Assembly: GCF_016741815.1 (NCBI RefSeq)
Contig: NZ_JAERRJ010000001.1
Location: forward strand, 1-64,000
Source of the DNA: Nocardia acididurans
GTDB lineage: Bacteria; Actinomycetota; Actinomycetes; Mycobacteriales; Mycobacteriaceae
Direction: 5' to 3'
Length of the DNA: 64,000 nt
This document shows positions 9,084 through 17,519 of this stretch, piece after piece. A program made the position numbers and the translations under genes. Positions within the stretch are counted from its first letter, which is position 1. Each line of letters opens with the position of its first letter. The notes under the pieces are model-generated. The model saw only the letters and a program-made list of their open reading frames with translations. It ran no database searches and was not told where the DNA came from.

Positions 9084-10166
9084 TCACGGACGCGAACCCC
9101 AGTTGGTGCCGCGCACGATCAGCTCCTTGATCCACGACCCCGGACGGCCGGTCACCACCGTGCCGGTCATGGTGTCGTCGGCCTTCACGAGCTGGAACAC
9201 CGCATCACGACGGCCCAGGCTGATGCACTGCGCGACATAGCGGCCCGCGTACGCCGCGGGCTGCTTGCCGCGCAGCCGGTCGGCCACCGCGTGACCCACG
9301 TATTCGCCGGCGGGCATGGCGGTGGCGCAGGACATGCGCATCTCGCGGCCATCGGGGCTCGGCATGACCGCGGCGTCGCCGACGGCGTACACCTCGGGGT
9401 GCGACTGCGAGCGCAGCGCGTCGTCGACCAGGACGCGGCCGCGGGCGTCCACGGCCAGACCCGAGCGGGCCGCCACATCGGGCACCGCGAAACCGGTTGT
9501 CCAGAGCACGGTTTCGGCGGCGATCCAGGCCCCGTCGACGAGTTCCAGGCCGTCCGCGTGCACGGCGCCGACCTTGCCGACCAGCACCTGCACGCCCTTC
9601 CGGTCCAGCGCCGCGCGAATGTGCTTGCGCGCCTTGTCCGACAGCCAGGAGCCGGGCTCCTCCGAGCCCACCAGCAGCACGGTCAGGTCCGGCCGCGCCT
9701 CGGCGAGTTCGGTGGCGGTCTCGATGCCGGTCGAGCCGCTGCCGACCACGGCCACCCGGCCGGTGAGCTCGGGGATGCGACGCACCAGCTCCGGCGTGGC
9801 GACCGAGTGGGCGTGTTCGGCCGCACCGGGCACGCCGCTCAGGTCGGCGATGCTGCCCAGCGCGTAGATCAGCGTGTCGTAGGGCAGCGCCCGGCCGTCG
9901 TCGAGCCGCACCTGCCGCGCCTCGGCGTCGATATTCGTGACGTGGGCCTGCACGAAGTCGATGCCCTTGGCCTGCAGCGCCTCCCGCAGATCCCACGCCT
10001 CGATCCGCTGCCCGGCGGCGACCTGGTGCAGGCGCACCCGCTGGGTGAACTCGGCCCGCGCGTTCACCACGGTGACCCGCGCGCCGCGCGCCTTGGCGGC
10101 CTTCTTGGCAGCCGACATGCCCGCGTAGCCCGCGCCCAGTACGACGATTCGATGTTCACCGGTCAT
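9084..10166 (-). CDS. FAD/NAD(P)-dependent oxidoreductase (NDH-2-like)
   Basis: This 360-residue enzyme has two dinucleotide-binding motifs. The first is VVLGAGYAGMSAAKKAAK at residues 7-24 for FAD, the second VAVVGSGSTGIETATELAE for NAD(P)H. YAVGDAA near residue 260 contacts the flavin. The overall layout matches the AIF/type II NADH dehydrogenase family. There is no C-terminal membrane helix, so it may be soluble. AAAGGAG lies 8 bases before the ATG. An ECF41 sigma-factor gene ends 110 bases upstream on the same strand; oxidoreductases beside ECF41 genes are common targets, so this is its likely target. Confidence 0.85.
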   Translation of the reverse strand: MTGEHRIVVLGAGYAGMSAAKKAAKARGARVTVVNARAEFTQRVRLHQVAAGQRIEAWDLREALQAKGIDFVQAHVTNIDAEARQVRLDDGRALPYDTLIYALGSIADLSGVPGAAEHAHSVATPELVRRIPELTGRVAVVGSGSTGIETATELAEARPDLTVLLVGSEEPGSWLSDKARKHIRAALDRKGVQVLVGKVGAVHADGLELVDGAWIAAETVLWTTGFAVPDVAARSGLAVDARGRVLVDDALRSQSHPEVYAVGDAAVMPSPDGREMRMSCATAMPAGEYVGHAVADRLRGKQPAAYAGRYVAQCISLGRRDAVFQLVKADDTMTGTVVTGRPGSWIKELIVRGTNWGSRP

Positions 10167-10276
10167 GAGAGTGGCTCCTTTTCGCTAGCTCGACACCCTC
10201 TAGACCGGACAGCCCCCGGATCCCTGACAGAACCGCGCTGTGTGCCGTGTCACAGGGCGGGCACCAGGGGCGATGC

Positions 10277-11155
10277 TCAGTCGGCGCGCTGGAAAAGGCC
10301 CAGCTTGTCGGGGTTCACGACCAGTTGGAGGCCACTGATCAGATCGTCGTTCGTCTCGACGGCACCGACCAGGATGGGCACCCCCGCGGTGCGGGCGACG
10401 AAGGCGAGCGCACCGTTGACCTCCTCGATCTCGACGGTCAGATCCTCCAGCGGGGTGGTGAACAGCTTGACGAGGTAGCGGGCCACCTTGGCCGCGCCGA
10501 CCACATCGCGGCGTGCCGCACGCACCTTGTCGCCGCCGTCGGCCCGGGAGGCGATATCGGCCGCGAGCAGGGACTCCAGCCCCGCCACATCGCCGGAACC
10601 GGCTGCGGCCAGGAACTTTTCGAGGAGCTCACGGGTGTGCGCGGCGGGCGTGTCGTAACGCGTGCGGCCGGTGCGCACATGCTGCCCCGCACGCTTGAAC
10701 AGCTGCTGCGAGTTGGCCTCGGTGAGGTCGAGCATGTCGGCGATTTCCTTGTGCGCGTAGCCGAAAGCCTCCCGCAGCACGAACACCGCGCGCTCGGCGG
10801 GGCTGAGGCGCTCCATCATGGCCAGGAAGGCGATGGACACCATTTCGCGCTGTTCGGCCGAGTCGAGCGGCCCGAGTTCACCGTGTCCGGTGGGGACCGG
10901 TTCGGGCAGCCAGGAGCCGACGTAGGCTTCGCGGCGGGCACGGGCCGAATCCAGCCAGGTGCGGCACTGATTCACCACGACGGTGGTCAACCAGGCTTCG
11001 GCGGAACGGATTTCGTCGCGGTCCGCGGCATCCCAGCGCAGGTAGGACTCCTGGACGGCGTCCTCGGCCTCGCTCGCGGAACCGAGCATGCGGTAGGCGA
11101 GCGCGAACAATCGCGGCCTGTGCCGTTCGAATTCCGATAGACCGTCCGCGTCCAT
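10277..11155 (-). CDS. ECF41-type RNA polymerase sigma factor (SigJ-like)
   Basis: The 292-residue protein has sigma region 2 (FALAYRMLGSASEAEDAVQESYLRW, quoted in part) and region 4 (LSPAERAVFVLREAFGY with YAHKEIADMLD). A C-terminal SnoaL-like domain of about 110 residues ends with VNPDKLGLF. This fused C-terminal domain with the NPDKL signature defines the ECF41 group, to which M. tuberculosis SigJ belongs; the domain replaces an anti-sigma factor. The start MDADGLSEFERHRPRLFALA was chosen because the upstream extension is Arg-rich and unlike the family. It probably drives the adjacent oxidoreductase. Confidence 0.9.
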   Translation of the reverse strand: MDADGLSEFERHRPRLFALAYRMLGSASEAEDAVQESYLRWDAADRDEIRSAEAWLTTVVVNQCRTWLDSARARREAYVGSWLPEPVPTGHGELGPLDSAEQREMVSIAFLAMMERLSPAERAVFVLREAFGYAHKEIADMLDLTEANSQQLFKRAGQHVRTGRTRYDTPAAHTRELLEKFLAAAGSGDVAGLESLLAADIASRADGGDKVRAARRDVVGAAKVARYLVKLFTTPLEDLTVEIEEVNGALAFVARTAGVPILVGAVETNDDLISGLQLVVNPDKLGLFQRAD

Positions 11156-11214
11156 TCGTCCACCCGCCCTCACGCAATATTGTCGTCCGGCGACATTACG
11201 CCTGCGCGCTGCAC

Positions 11215-11232
11215 GGACAGCGTTCGCTGTCC
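11215..11232. promoter_or_regulatory. Perfect 18-base palindrome upstream of the ECF41 gene
   Basis: GGACAGCGTTCGCTGTCC is an 8+2+8 perfect inverted repeat located 60 bases upstream of the sigma-factor start codon and 74 bases downstream of the lipoprotein gene stop. It could be an operator or a small hairpin. No regulator can be assigned. Confidence 0.4.
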
Positions 11233-11305
11233 ACACGGCCTCACGATGCGGTGTGGATCCCGTGGCGGGCCGATGGATTCCCCAACGGCCCCGGCCGGGC
11301 CGTGC

Positions 11306-11734
11306 TTACTTGTCCGCGACTCGAATCGCCACCGCGACAGGAGTATCGGTGTAGCTGGCGGACAGGCAGACCAGTTTGGCGGTGCCCAGGGCGGCGTTCG
11401 GGTTGCCCTCCAGTATGGAGCCCGGGTGGGCGGCGAGCACCTGGTCGATGACGGCGCGCTCGGTGGTCTCGTCGAGTTCGCGGAAGTCGCCACAGGTGGT
11501 CTTCGCGCCCTCGGGGGCGGTGGTGCGCTTGGGCGCGGTGTCGGCGGCCGGGGCTTCGGAGGGCGGTTCTATGGGCGCCGCGGCCGTGGTGGAAACCTTC
11601 GAGGTGGCCGGGGCGGCCGCCGTGGTGGTCGACTGATGCGAGGCGTGCGCCGACCCGGAATCATCCTGCCCGCAACCCGCGAGCGCCAGCACCATCGCAC
11701 CCGCGGCGATGGCGACGATCGAAATTCGCTGCAT
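11306..11734 (-). CDS. Putative secreted lipoprotein
   Basis: The product is 142 residues. A signal peptide MQRISIVAIAAGAMVLALAGC ends in a LALAGC lipobox, so the mature protein should be diacylglyceryl-anchored at Cys20 or 21 outside the membrane. A Ser/Thr/Ala/Pro linker of about 60 residues leads to a small domain with TTCGDFRELDE and ILEGNPNAALGTAKLVC, containing two cysteines that may pair. The C-terminal part resembles small mycobacterial-type lipoproteins of unknown role. It is followed by the ECF41 gene on the same strand with about 150 bases between. Confidence 0.75.
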   Translation of the reverse strand: MQRISIVAIAAGAMVLALAGCGQDDSGSAHASHQSTTTAAAPATSKVSTTAAAPIEPPSEAPAADTAPKRTTAPEGAKTTCGDFRELDETTERAVIDQVLAAHPGSILEGNPNAALGTAKLVCLSASYTDTPVAVAIRVADK

Positions 11735-11847
11735 ACCGTGCTTTCCGAGCTTCCGAGTGTGTCCGAGCGCCGGAGGAGTCCCAGCGCTCGCAGCACTGTA
11801 CCGGGCGCGGGCGGGCGGTGGACGGCGACCGGCAAACAGGACGGTCG

Positions 11848-12792
11848 CTACGTATTGCGCCATTCCCGCGGCGACATGCCGTACTCCGCACGGAATCGGC
11901 GAGCGAAATGCGAGGAATCCCGGAATCCCCAGCGCTGCGCCACCGCGGCGATGGACCGCGACCGATTCCGCGGCAGCCGCAACTCCTCCCGCACCCGCTC
12001 CAGCCGCTGCCCGATGATCCACTGCTCCAATCGGAAACCCGACTCGGCGCACAGCTTGTACAGCTGCCGCACGGACACACTGTGCGCCCGCGCGATGCGC
12101 GCCGGCGTCAGATCCGGATCGGCCAGTCGGCGGCGCACATATTCGCGGATCTGGGTGAGCAGCAGATCCGCGGGCAGCATCGCGCCGTCCCGGCCACCGC
12201 TCGCCGCCGAGACCAGCAGCGCGCGCACCATGTCCACGCACACCTCGCCGAGCAGCGGCGCGGCGGTGTCGGCCGCCAACCGTTCCGCCGAATCGCCCAG
12301 CAGCACAACCTGATTCGCGACCAGAGCCGAAAGCGGGCTGAGATCGGCCTGCGCCGCGCCGACGCGCACCGTCTCCATCGGCAGCCCCAGCCGCTCCACC
12401 GGCACCACCACCGCGGTCATCTCACCGGAATGCGGTGCGCCGACCCGGTACGGCGCGTCGAAATCCAGGCCGAACAGACCGCCGCCGACGCATTCGCGCT
12501 GCTCGTCACCCTGTCGATGGCGGATGGTCCCCGTGTGCATGGCGAGGATCTCCATCGCGCCCGCCGGTGCGGTACGCACCAGCTTCGTCGTGCGGGTGAG
12601 ATCGAAACCCGTTATCCGCGCGCGCACCACATTGACGGCGCCGAAATCCCAAGCCTCGATCCGTGATTCGATCCGCTCACCGTCGCCGTCGCAGACCATG
12701 TGCGCGGGCGCGGACATCTGCGCCACCGCGGTGGCCACCGCGTCCGCTCGATCGCGCGGATCGATCAGCTCGGTGTCGAAGACGAGTGCCAT
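11848..12792 (-). CDS. AraC-family transcriptional regulator
   Basis: The 314-residue protein has a C-terminal AraC DNA-binding domain with two helix-turn-helix units: LTPARIARAHSVSVRQLYKL and SIAAVAQRWGFRDSSHFARRF, ending YGMSPREWRNT. The N-terminal 200 residues resemble the AraC_binding_2 (cupin-like) domain of NphR and similar regulators (FGLDFDAPYRVGAPHSGEM). The ATG encoding MALVFDTELIDPRDRA was chosen because a purine-rich GGAGG lies upstream and the longer frame is unlike the family. No obvious catabolic target is adjacent; the nearest gene, a lipoprotein, may be unrelated. Confidence 0.88.
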   Translation of the reverse strand: MALVFDTELIDPRDRADAVATAVAQMSAPAHMVCDGDGERIESRIEAWDFGAVNVVRARITGFDLTRTTKLVRTAPAGAMEILAMHTGTIRHRQGDEQRECVGGGLFGLDFDAPYRVGAPHSGEMTAVVVPVERLGLPMETVRVGAAQADLSPLSALVANQVVLLGDSAERLAADTAAPLLGEVCVDMVRALLVSAASGGRDGAMLPADLLLTQIREYVRRRLADPDLTPARIARAHSVSVRQLYKLCAESGFRLEQWIIGQRLERVREELRLPRNRSRSIAAVAQRWGFRDSSHFARRFRAEYGMSPREWRNT

Positions 12793-13061
12793 ACCGCCCT
12801 CCGTTCCCGGAGCACTCGAAACCCATGAGATCCCTTGGCAACCCAGCCGCGCACTGTCGGAACACAGCAGTGCACGCACAGCACATTCTGCTGGGCGCAC
12901 GACCGCTACGGTGGAGAACGGCGATACTGCCGTAGCAATGAGCCGCCGCGGTGGCGTCGACCCCCCGCCGGATCGCACCTCTCGGAACGAGCACCGGCGT
13001 ACCCCTCGGACGCTGTACGGCCCACGGACATGGCCCCCGGAGCCGTACAGCGTCGCGGCGT

Positions 13062-13415
13062 TCAGTGGATGTGCTGCTGCCAATCCGCGGGCACCCGGTC
13101 CCGCGGTCCCGGCACCGACTGATCCAGCGGATGATGATGGGGTGCGGCCAATTCCGGTCCGTCACCGTACATTTCGCCGGTCTCGAAGTTGAAGAACCAG
13201 GACTCCCCCGGCTCGTAACTCTGGATGAACGGGTGGCCGGTGTCCTTGGCGTGATGGGTGGCGTGCTGCGACGGCGAGGTGTCGCAGCAGCCGACGTGCC
13301 CGCACTCGGCGCACCGCCGCAGGTGCACCCACCAGCCCTGCGCCGCTTCGCATTCCAGGCAGCCGGGGCCGCTCGGGGCCACGGCCGGATCGATTCCGGG
13401 GATCTGCTCCGCCAT
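13062..13415 (-). CDS. UBP-type zinc-finger protein
   Basis: The 117-residue protein carries a ZnF_UBP domain over about residues 18-75. Zinc ligands are visible as CLEC, CAECGHVGCCD and the His cluster HATHHAKDTGHPF, with the conserved aromatic WWVHLRRC. In eukaryotes this finger binds the C-terminus of ubiquitin; in actinobacteria the role is unknown. It follows the histidine kinase by 15 bases in a three-gene operon with a fused response regulator/thioredoxin reductase, a grouping I recall from other actinobacteria. The ATG at MAEQIPG is used; a GTG one codon earlier is equally possible. It may act as a redox or zinc-responsive partner. Confidence 0.85.
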   Translation of the reverse strand: MAEQIPGIDPAVAPSGPGCLECEAAQGWWVHLRRCAECGHVGCCDTSPSQHATHHAKDTGHPFIQSYEPGESWFFNFETGEMYGDGPELAAPHHHPLDQSVPGPRDRVPADWQQHIH

Positions 13416-13430
13416 CACTCGCCTCCCGTA

Positions 13431-14879
13431 TCAGTTGGTCGCACTTGCGTTTTCGGTGCTGTCCAGCGGCAGCCGGACGATGAACCGGGTGTTGCCCGGC
13501 TCGGATTCCACGCGGATGTCACCGTGATGCTTGTTCACCACGATGCGGAAAGAGATGTCCAGGCCCAGGCCCGTGCCCTCGCCCACCGGTTTGGTGGTGA
13601 AGAAGGGTTCGAAGATGCGGGTGCGGATCTCCTCGGGCACGCCCGCGCCGGTATCGCAGATTTCCACTGCGACGCAGTCGTTTTCCTGGTAGGTGCGGAC
13701 GGTCAGCGTGCCGCGGCCGTGCATGGCGGCGATGGCGTTGTCGATCAGGTTGGTCCACACCTGGTTCAGCTCGGCCGCGTAGCAGGGCACGGTCGGCAGC
13801 GTGCGGTCGTACTCCTTGACGATCTGGATGTCGTCACCGATCTTGCGGCCCAGCATGACCAGCGTGCTGTCGAGCAGTTCGTGGATGTCCACCACCTGGA
13901 AGGGTGCGCGATCCATCTGCGAGTACTGCTTGGCGGCGTTCACCAGCGACGAGATCCGCGTGGTGGAGTCGGTGATCTCGTTCATGAGCAGCTCGGTCTC
14001 GACCGTGTAGTTGAGCCAGCGGATCGCGCCCTCGAAAACGTCTCCGCCGCAACCGGAGAGCGTGCCGTGCACCTTCTCCAGCCAGTCGATGTCCAGGCCC
14101 GCCTGCACGAAGGTCGGGGCGATATCCCAGCCGTTGCGGATATCGTGGGTCTCCAGCCAGTCGCCGAGTTCGTCCTCGCGGTCGGCGGCTTCCAGCGAGG
14201 TGAGCGCCGGAGCCTTGGCGACCTGATCGGCCGCCTCCTCCTGGAACTGCACCATGACCTCGAGGGTCTTGGAGTCGAATTTGCCGTGCGCCATCATCTT
14301 CAGCTTGTGCCGCATGCCCGCGACCCGTTCGCGCAGCGACGAGGTGGCACGGGAAGCAGCCGCCGCCGGGTTGTTGAGCTCGTGTGTCAGGCCCGCCGAC
14401 AGCGAACCCAGCGCGAGCAGCCGTTCCCGCTGGTTCACCCGCTCGTTGATATTGCGGTTGCCGAAGAACGCACCCTCCAGCAGATGCAGCGCCATCGGGA
14501 ACCAGGCCGCCATCATCTCCGCGAAGCAGGCGGCGTCCAGGACGAAGAACCGGGACGGCTTGGTCACGTAGAACGAGCTCGAATAGGTCTGTTCGACCTT
14601 GTCGCCCAGATACGCCGTCCACGCGCCGGAATACACGCCGTGCTGGCTGGTGCGGACGAGTTCGATCTCCTCACCCGCCGACAGTTTGGTCAACCGGCAT
14701 TCGCCCTCCATGAGGACGTAGAAGCAGGTGGCCGGCTCGCCCTCGCGGAAGACGAGGCCGGGTTCGAAGTGCTCGACCCGGCCGTCGCGGCACAGCCACG
14801 CGAGCTGTTCGTCGTCGAGCTTCTCGAAGAGGAACAGGGTGCGCAGTTCCTCCGGATTACAGATGAGCTGTCCGCCCAT
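13431..14879 (-). CDS. Cyclic-nucleotide-domain sensor histidine kinase
   Basis: The 482-residue kinase has no membrane helix. Residues 10-130 form a cNMP-binding-type beta barrel (FEPGLVFREGEPATCFYVLMEG). The dimerisation/phosphoacceptor segment has LSAGLTHELNNPAAAA with His166. The ATPase domain has the N box (NQVWTNLIDNAIAAMHGRG), G1 (DTGAGVPEEI) and G2 (GEGTGLGLDI). The HELNNP box places it with soluble two-component kinases. It starts 14 bases after the stop of the fused response regulator, which should be its partner. The PBC motif for cNMP is incomplete (GVYSGAWTAYLGD), so the ligand may not be a cyclic nucleotide. Confidence 0.93.
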   Translation of the reverse strand: MGGQLICNPEELRTLFLFEKLDDEQLAWLCRDGRVEHFEPGLVFREGEPATCFYVLMEGECRLTKLSAGEEIELVRTSQHGVYSGAWTAYLGDKVEQTYSSSFYVTKPSRFFVLDAACFAEMMAAWFPMALHLLEGAFFGNRNINERVNQRERLLALGSLSAGLTHELNNPAAAASRATSSLRERVAGMRHKLKMMAHGKFDSKTLEVMVQFQEEAADQVAKAPALTSLEAADREDELGDWLETHDIRNGWDIAPTFVQAGLDIDWLEKVHGTLSGCGGDVFEGAIRWLNYTVETELLMNEITDSTTRISSLVNAAKQYSQMDRAPFQVVDIHELLDSTLVMLGRKIGDDIQIVKEYDRTLPTVPCYAAELNQVWTNLIDNAIAAMHGRGTLTVRTYQENDCVAVEICDTGAGVPEEIRTRIFEPFFTTKPVGEGTGLGLDISFRIVVNKHHGDIRVESEPGNTRFIVRLPLDSTENASATN

Positions 14880-14893
14880 TGACGTACTCCCTA

Positions 14894-16567
14894 CTACTGC
14901 TTGGCCAGGTAGCGGTGGACGAGCATCACTGCCATGGCGCCTTCGCCGACGGCCGAGGCCACTCGTTTCGCGGATTCCGCACGGACGTCACCGGCCACGA
15001 AGACGCCGGGCACGCTGGTCTCGAGATGCTGCGGGGGCCGGGGCAGTTCCCAGCCCGCCGGGCGCTCACCGTCGACCATGAGGTCGGGGCCGGCGAGCAC
15101 GTATCCGGCGTCGTCGCGAATGACCAGGCCGTCGAGCCAGTCGGTTTCCGGGGCGGCGCCGATGAACAGGAACAAACGCTCGGCGTCGACCTTTTCTTCC
15201 TGGCCGGTGTCGTTGTTGCGCAGCACGATGCGTTCCAGGTGATCGTCGCCGTCGGCGGAGACCACCTCGGTGCGGGTGTGCACCTTGATGTTCGGGATCT
15301 GCTCGATCTGCTGGATCAGGTAGTGCGACATGGAATCCACCAGCGAGCCCGCGCGCACCAGAATGTGCACGGTCTTGGCCTGCCGGGACAGGAACACCGC
15401 GGCCTGGCCCGCCGAGTTCGCGCCGCCGACGATGTAGACGTCGCGGTCGGCGCAGTCGGAGGCCTCGGTCATGGCCGAGCCGTAGTAGACGCCGCGACCG
15501 GTGAAATCGTCGATGCCGGGCGCGGGGTGGTGGCGGTAGTTGACGCCGGTCGCGATGAGCACCGAGTGCGCGGCGATGCTGCCGCCGTCCGCGAACTTCA
15601 CGACGCGGGCGGAACCGCAGGCTTCCAGGGCCACGACCTCACGCGCGGTGATCAGCTCGGCCCCGAATTTCACGGCCTGGCGGCGGGCCCGGTCGGCCAG
15701 CTGCGCGCCGGAGAGCCCATCCGGGAAGCCCAGGTAGTTCTCGATGCGCGAGCTCTGTCCGGCCTGGCCGCCGGTGGCGGTGCGTTCCACCAGCACCGTG
15801 CGCAAACCCTCCGACGCGCCGTAAACCGCCGCGCCCAAACCGGCGGGACCGCCGCCGACCACGATCAGGTCGTAGAAGTCGCCGGTCGGTGCGGTGGAGA
15901 GGCCGACGCCCTCGGCCAGTTCCGAATCGCTCGGTCCGATGAGCACCTCACCGGACGGGTTGATGATGACCGGGCACTGGTCCTCGGTCGCGCCGGCGGC
16001 AGTGAGCAGGCGCGCGCCCTCGGGCTCGTCGAACTGGTACCAGCGGTAGGGCAGCTGATTGCGGGCCAGGAATTCGCGCACCTCGGAGCAGCGGGCCGAC
16101 CAGCGGTGACCGACCACCTTGGTTTCGTGCACGGGCCGGTGCTCGTCGCTCTTCCACGCGTCGAGCAGGGCGTCGACGACCGGGTACAGCTTCTCCTCCG
16201 GCGGATCCCACGGCTTGAGCAGGTAGTGGTCGAGGTCGACGACATTGATGGCCTCGATGGCGGCATCGGTGTCGGCGTAGGCGGTGAGCAGTACCCGCCG
16301 GGCGTACGGGTGCAGGTCCATGGCCTGCTCGAGGAATTCGACGCCGTTCATACCGGGCATCCGGTAGTCGGCGATGAGAACAGCGACGGGCTGACCCCGC
16401 AGTTTCATCTCGCGGAGCGTCTCCAACGCATCCGCACCGGACTCCGCCCGCAGAATCCGGTAGTCCGCCCCGTAGCGGCGGCGCAGGTCGCGAACCACGG
16501 CGCGTGACACACCGGGATCGTCGTCGACGCTGAGGATGGCCGGCTTGGCGGCAACAGGTGAAGTCAC
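14894..16567 (-). CDS. Fused response regulator / thioredoxin reductase-like flavoprotein
   Basis: The 557-residue protein has three parts. Residues 1-130 are a receiver domain with the acidic triad Asp15-17, phosphoacceptor Asp67 (LIADYRMPG) and Lys118 (LLKPW). Residues about 140-215 resemble a glutaredoxin/thioredoxin fold with only one cysteine (SARCSEVREF). From about 230 onward is a thioredoxin reductase-like flavoprotein: GGGPAGLGAAVYGASEG for FAD, YIVGGANSAGQAAVFLS for NADPH, and FVAGDVR near the end. The CATC redox pair of true TrxR is missing, so it may oxidise or reduce through flavin without a disulfide. Start is a GTG. It leads an operon with its kinase and the UBP protein. Confidence 0.93.
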   Translation of the reverse strand: MTSPVAAKPAILSVDDDPGVSRAVVRDLRRRYGADYRILRAESGADALETLREMKLRGQPVAVLIADYRMPGMNGVEFLEQAMDLHPYARRVLLTAYADTDAAIEAINVVDLDHYLLKPWDPPEEKLYPVVDALLDAWKSDEHRPVHETKVVGHRWSARCSEVREFLARNQLPYRWYQFDEPEGARLLTAAGATEDQCPVIINPSGEVLIGPSDSELAEGVGLSTAPTGDFYDLIVVGGGPAGLGAAVYGASEGLRTVLVERTATGGQAGQSSRIENYLGFPDGLSGAQLADRARRQAVKFGAELITAREVVALEACGSARVVKFADGGSIAAHSVLIATGVNYRHHPAPGIDDFTGRGVYYGSAMTEASDCADRDVYIVGGANSAGQAAVFLSRQAKTVHILVRAGSLVDSMSHYLIQQIEQIPNIKVHTRTEVVSADGDDHLERIVLRNNDTGQEEKVDAERLFLFIGAAPETDWLDGLVIRDDAGYVLAGPDLMVDGERPAGWELPRPPQHLETSVPGVFVAGDVRAESAKRVASAVGEGAMAVMLVHRYLAKQ

Positions 16568-16640
16568 CTAACGAGTATGAGCCCGCTGGGCAAATGCTCG
16601 GCGCCGCGCTGCGTCTCCACCGCGCTTGTTCGCCACGGGC

Positions 16641-16835
16641 TCAAATCCGGTGATGTTCAACCAGATCCAGCTCACTCGGGGTGAGGAGCCGTTCGAGGCG
16701 TTCCTCGTCGGCGCCTTTCGCCTTCCGTCCGGCCCGAATGGTCCGGGCGGGCGGCGGCGCACCGTTGCCGGTCTCATCGGAGGGGAGGAGCGGCATCGCC
16801 GAGGTTTTGCGATGCAGGAGCGAGCGCAGTTTCAC
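16641..16835 (-). CDS. Small hypothetical protein, doubtful
   Basis: This 64-residue frame has a GTG start preceded by GAGGTGA at suitable distance. Composition is plausible: a charged C-terminus (DEERLERLLTPSELDLVEHHRI, of which I quote part) that looks helical. It lies upstream of the response regulator operon on the same strand, separated by 73 bases. A competing overlapping frame is less gene-like. No family is recognised. Confidence 0.35.
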   Translation of the reverse strand: MKLRSLLHRKTSAMPLLPSDETGNGAPPPARTIRAGRKAKGADEERLERLLTPSELDLVEHHRI

Positions 16836-17019
16836 GGCCGATCACCTCACGTTTCGCTCGGAAGCTGGTGGCAGTGTCTGTTGCTACGTCTATCAGCCAT
16901 TGTGCTCCGGCCATTACATTCGGCGGCGTGACACCACCGGAATGTGATCTAGATGATTTTCAGTGGCGGGTGCGACCTAGGATTGCCTGGTACCGATAGT
17001 CACATCACCGGAGGCGACG

Positions 17020-17469
17020 TTGCCGAAGAATCTGGAAGCCACCATCGATATCGCCGCGGCGCCCGAGCAGGTCTGGAACGTCGTCTCCGATCTCAAGCGC
17101 ATGCCGGAGTTCAGCCCGCAGTGCATCCGGATGCAGCCGCTCGGCTCGGTGCGCACCGGCACCTGGACCATCAACCTCAACAAGGACGGCGCGAAGGTGT
17201 GGCCGACCACCTCGCGCGTCGTGCGGTTCGAGCCGAACAGGGCCATCGCGTTCCGCATGACCGAGAACCGCACCATCTGGAGCTTCACCCTCGAACCGAC
17301 GGCCAACGGCACCAAGGTCACTCAGCGTCGTGACGTGGTCGGCAATGTGCCGTGGGTGATCCGCAAGATGATCGACACCACCCTCGGCGGCGAGGTGAAC
17401 TTCGAGGACGGGCTCGTGCAGGGCATGAACGAAACCCTCGGGAAGATCAAGACCGCGGTAGAGCGCTGA
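17020..17469 (+). CDS. SRPBCC (polyketide cyclase/START-like) family protein
   Basis: This is a 149-residue single-domain protein. The opening LEATIDIAAAPEQVWNVVSD with MPEFSP is typical of the SRPBCC fold. Later WSFTLEPTANGTKVTQRR forms the antiparallel sheet, and the long C-terminal helix covers NFEDGLVQGMNETLGKIK. These proteins bind hydrophobic ligands in a central cavity. The start is TTG with GGAGG seven bases upstream. It is followed 50 bases later by a secreted SIMPL lipoprotein gene on the same strand. Substrate unknown. Confidence 0.85.
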   Translation: MPKNLEATIDIAAAPEQVWNVVSDLKRMPEFSPQCIRMQPLGSVRTGTWTINLNKDGAKVWPTTSRVVRFEPNRAIAFRMTENRTIWSFTLEPTANGTKVTQRRDVVGNVPWVIRKMIDTTLGGEVNFEDGLVQGMNETLGKIKTAVER

Positions 17470-17519
17470 TCTCGCGTGTTCACGGGCGGGCGCGCCGACC
17501 GGTAAGTAGGTTCGCTGTC

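Noticed and set aside
10248..10254. TGTCACA as an ECF41 -35 element
   Set aside because: It points on the plus strand, away from the oxidoreductase gene, and has no matching CGTC at the right distance.
12951..16507. Two long plus-strand open frames opposite the kinase and the fused regulator
   Set aside because: Composition is typical of GC-rich antisense, with no motifs. The minus-strand operon is certain.
16626..16931. 101-residue plus-strand frame upstream of the SRPBCC gene
   Set aside because: It has no ribosome-binding site and an unlikely composition, and the opposite small frame fits better.
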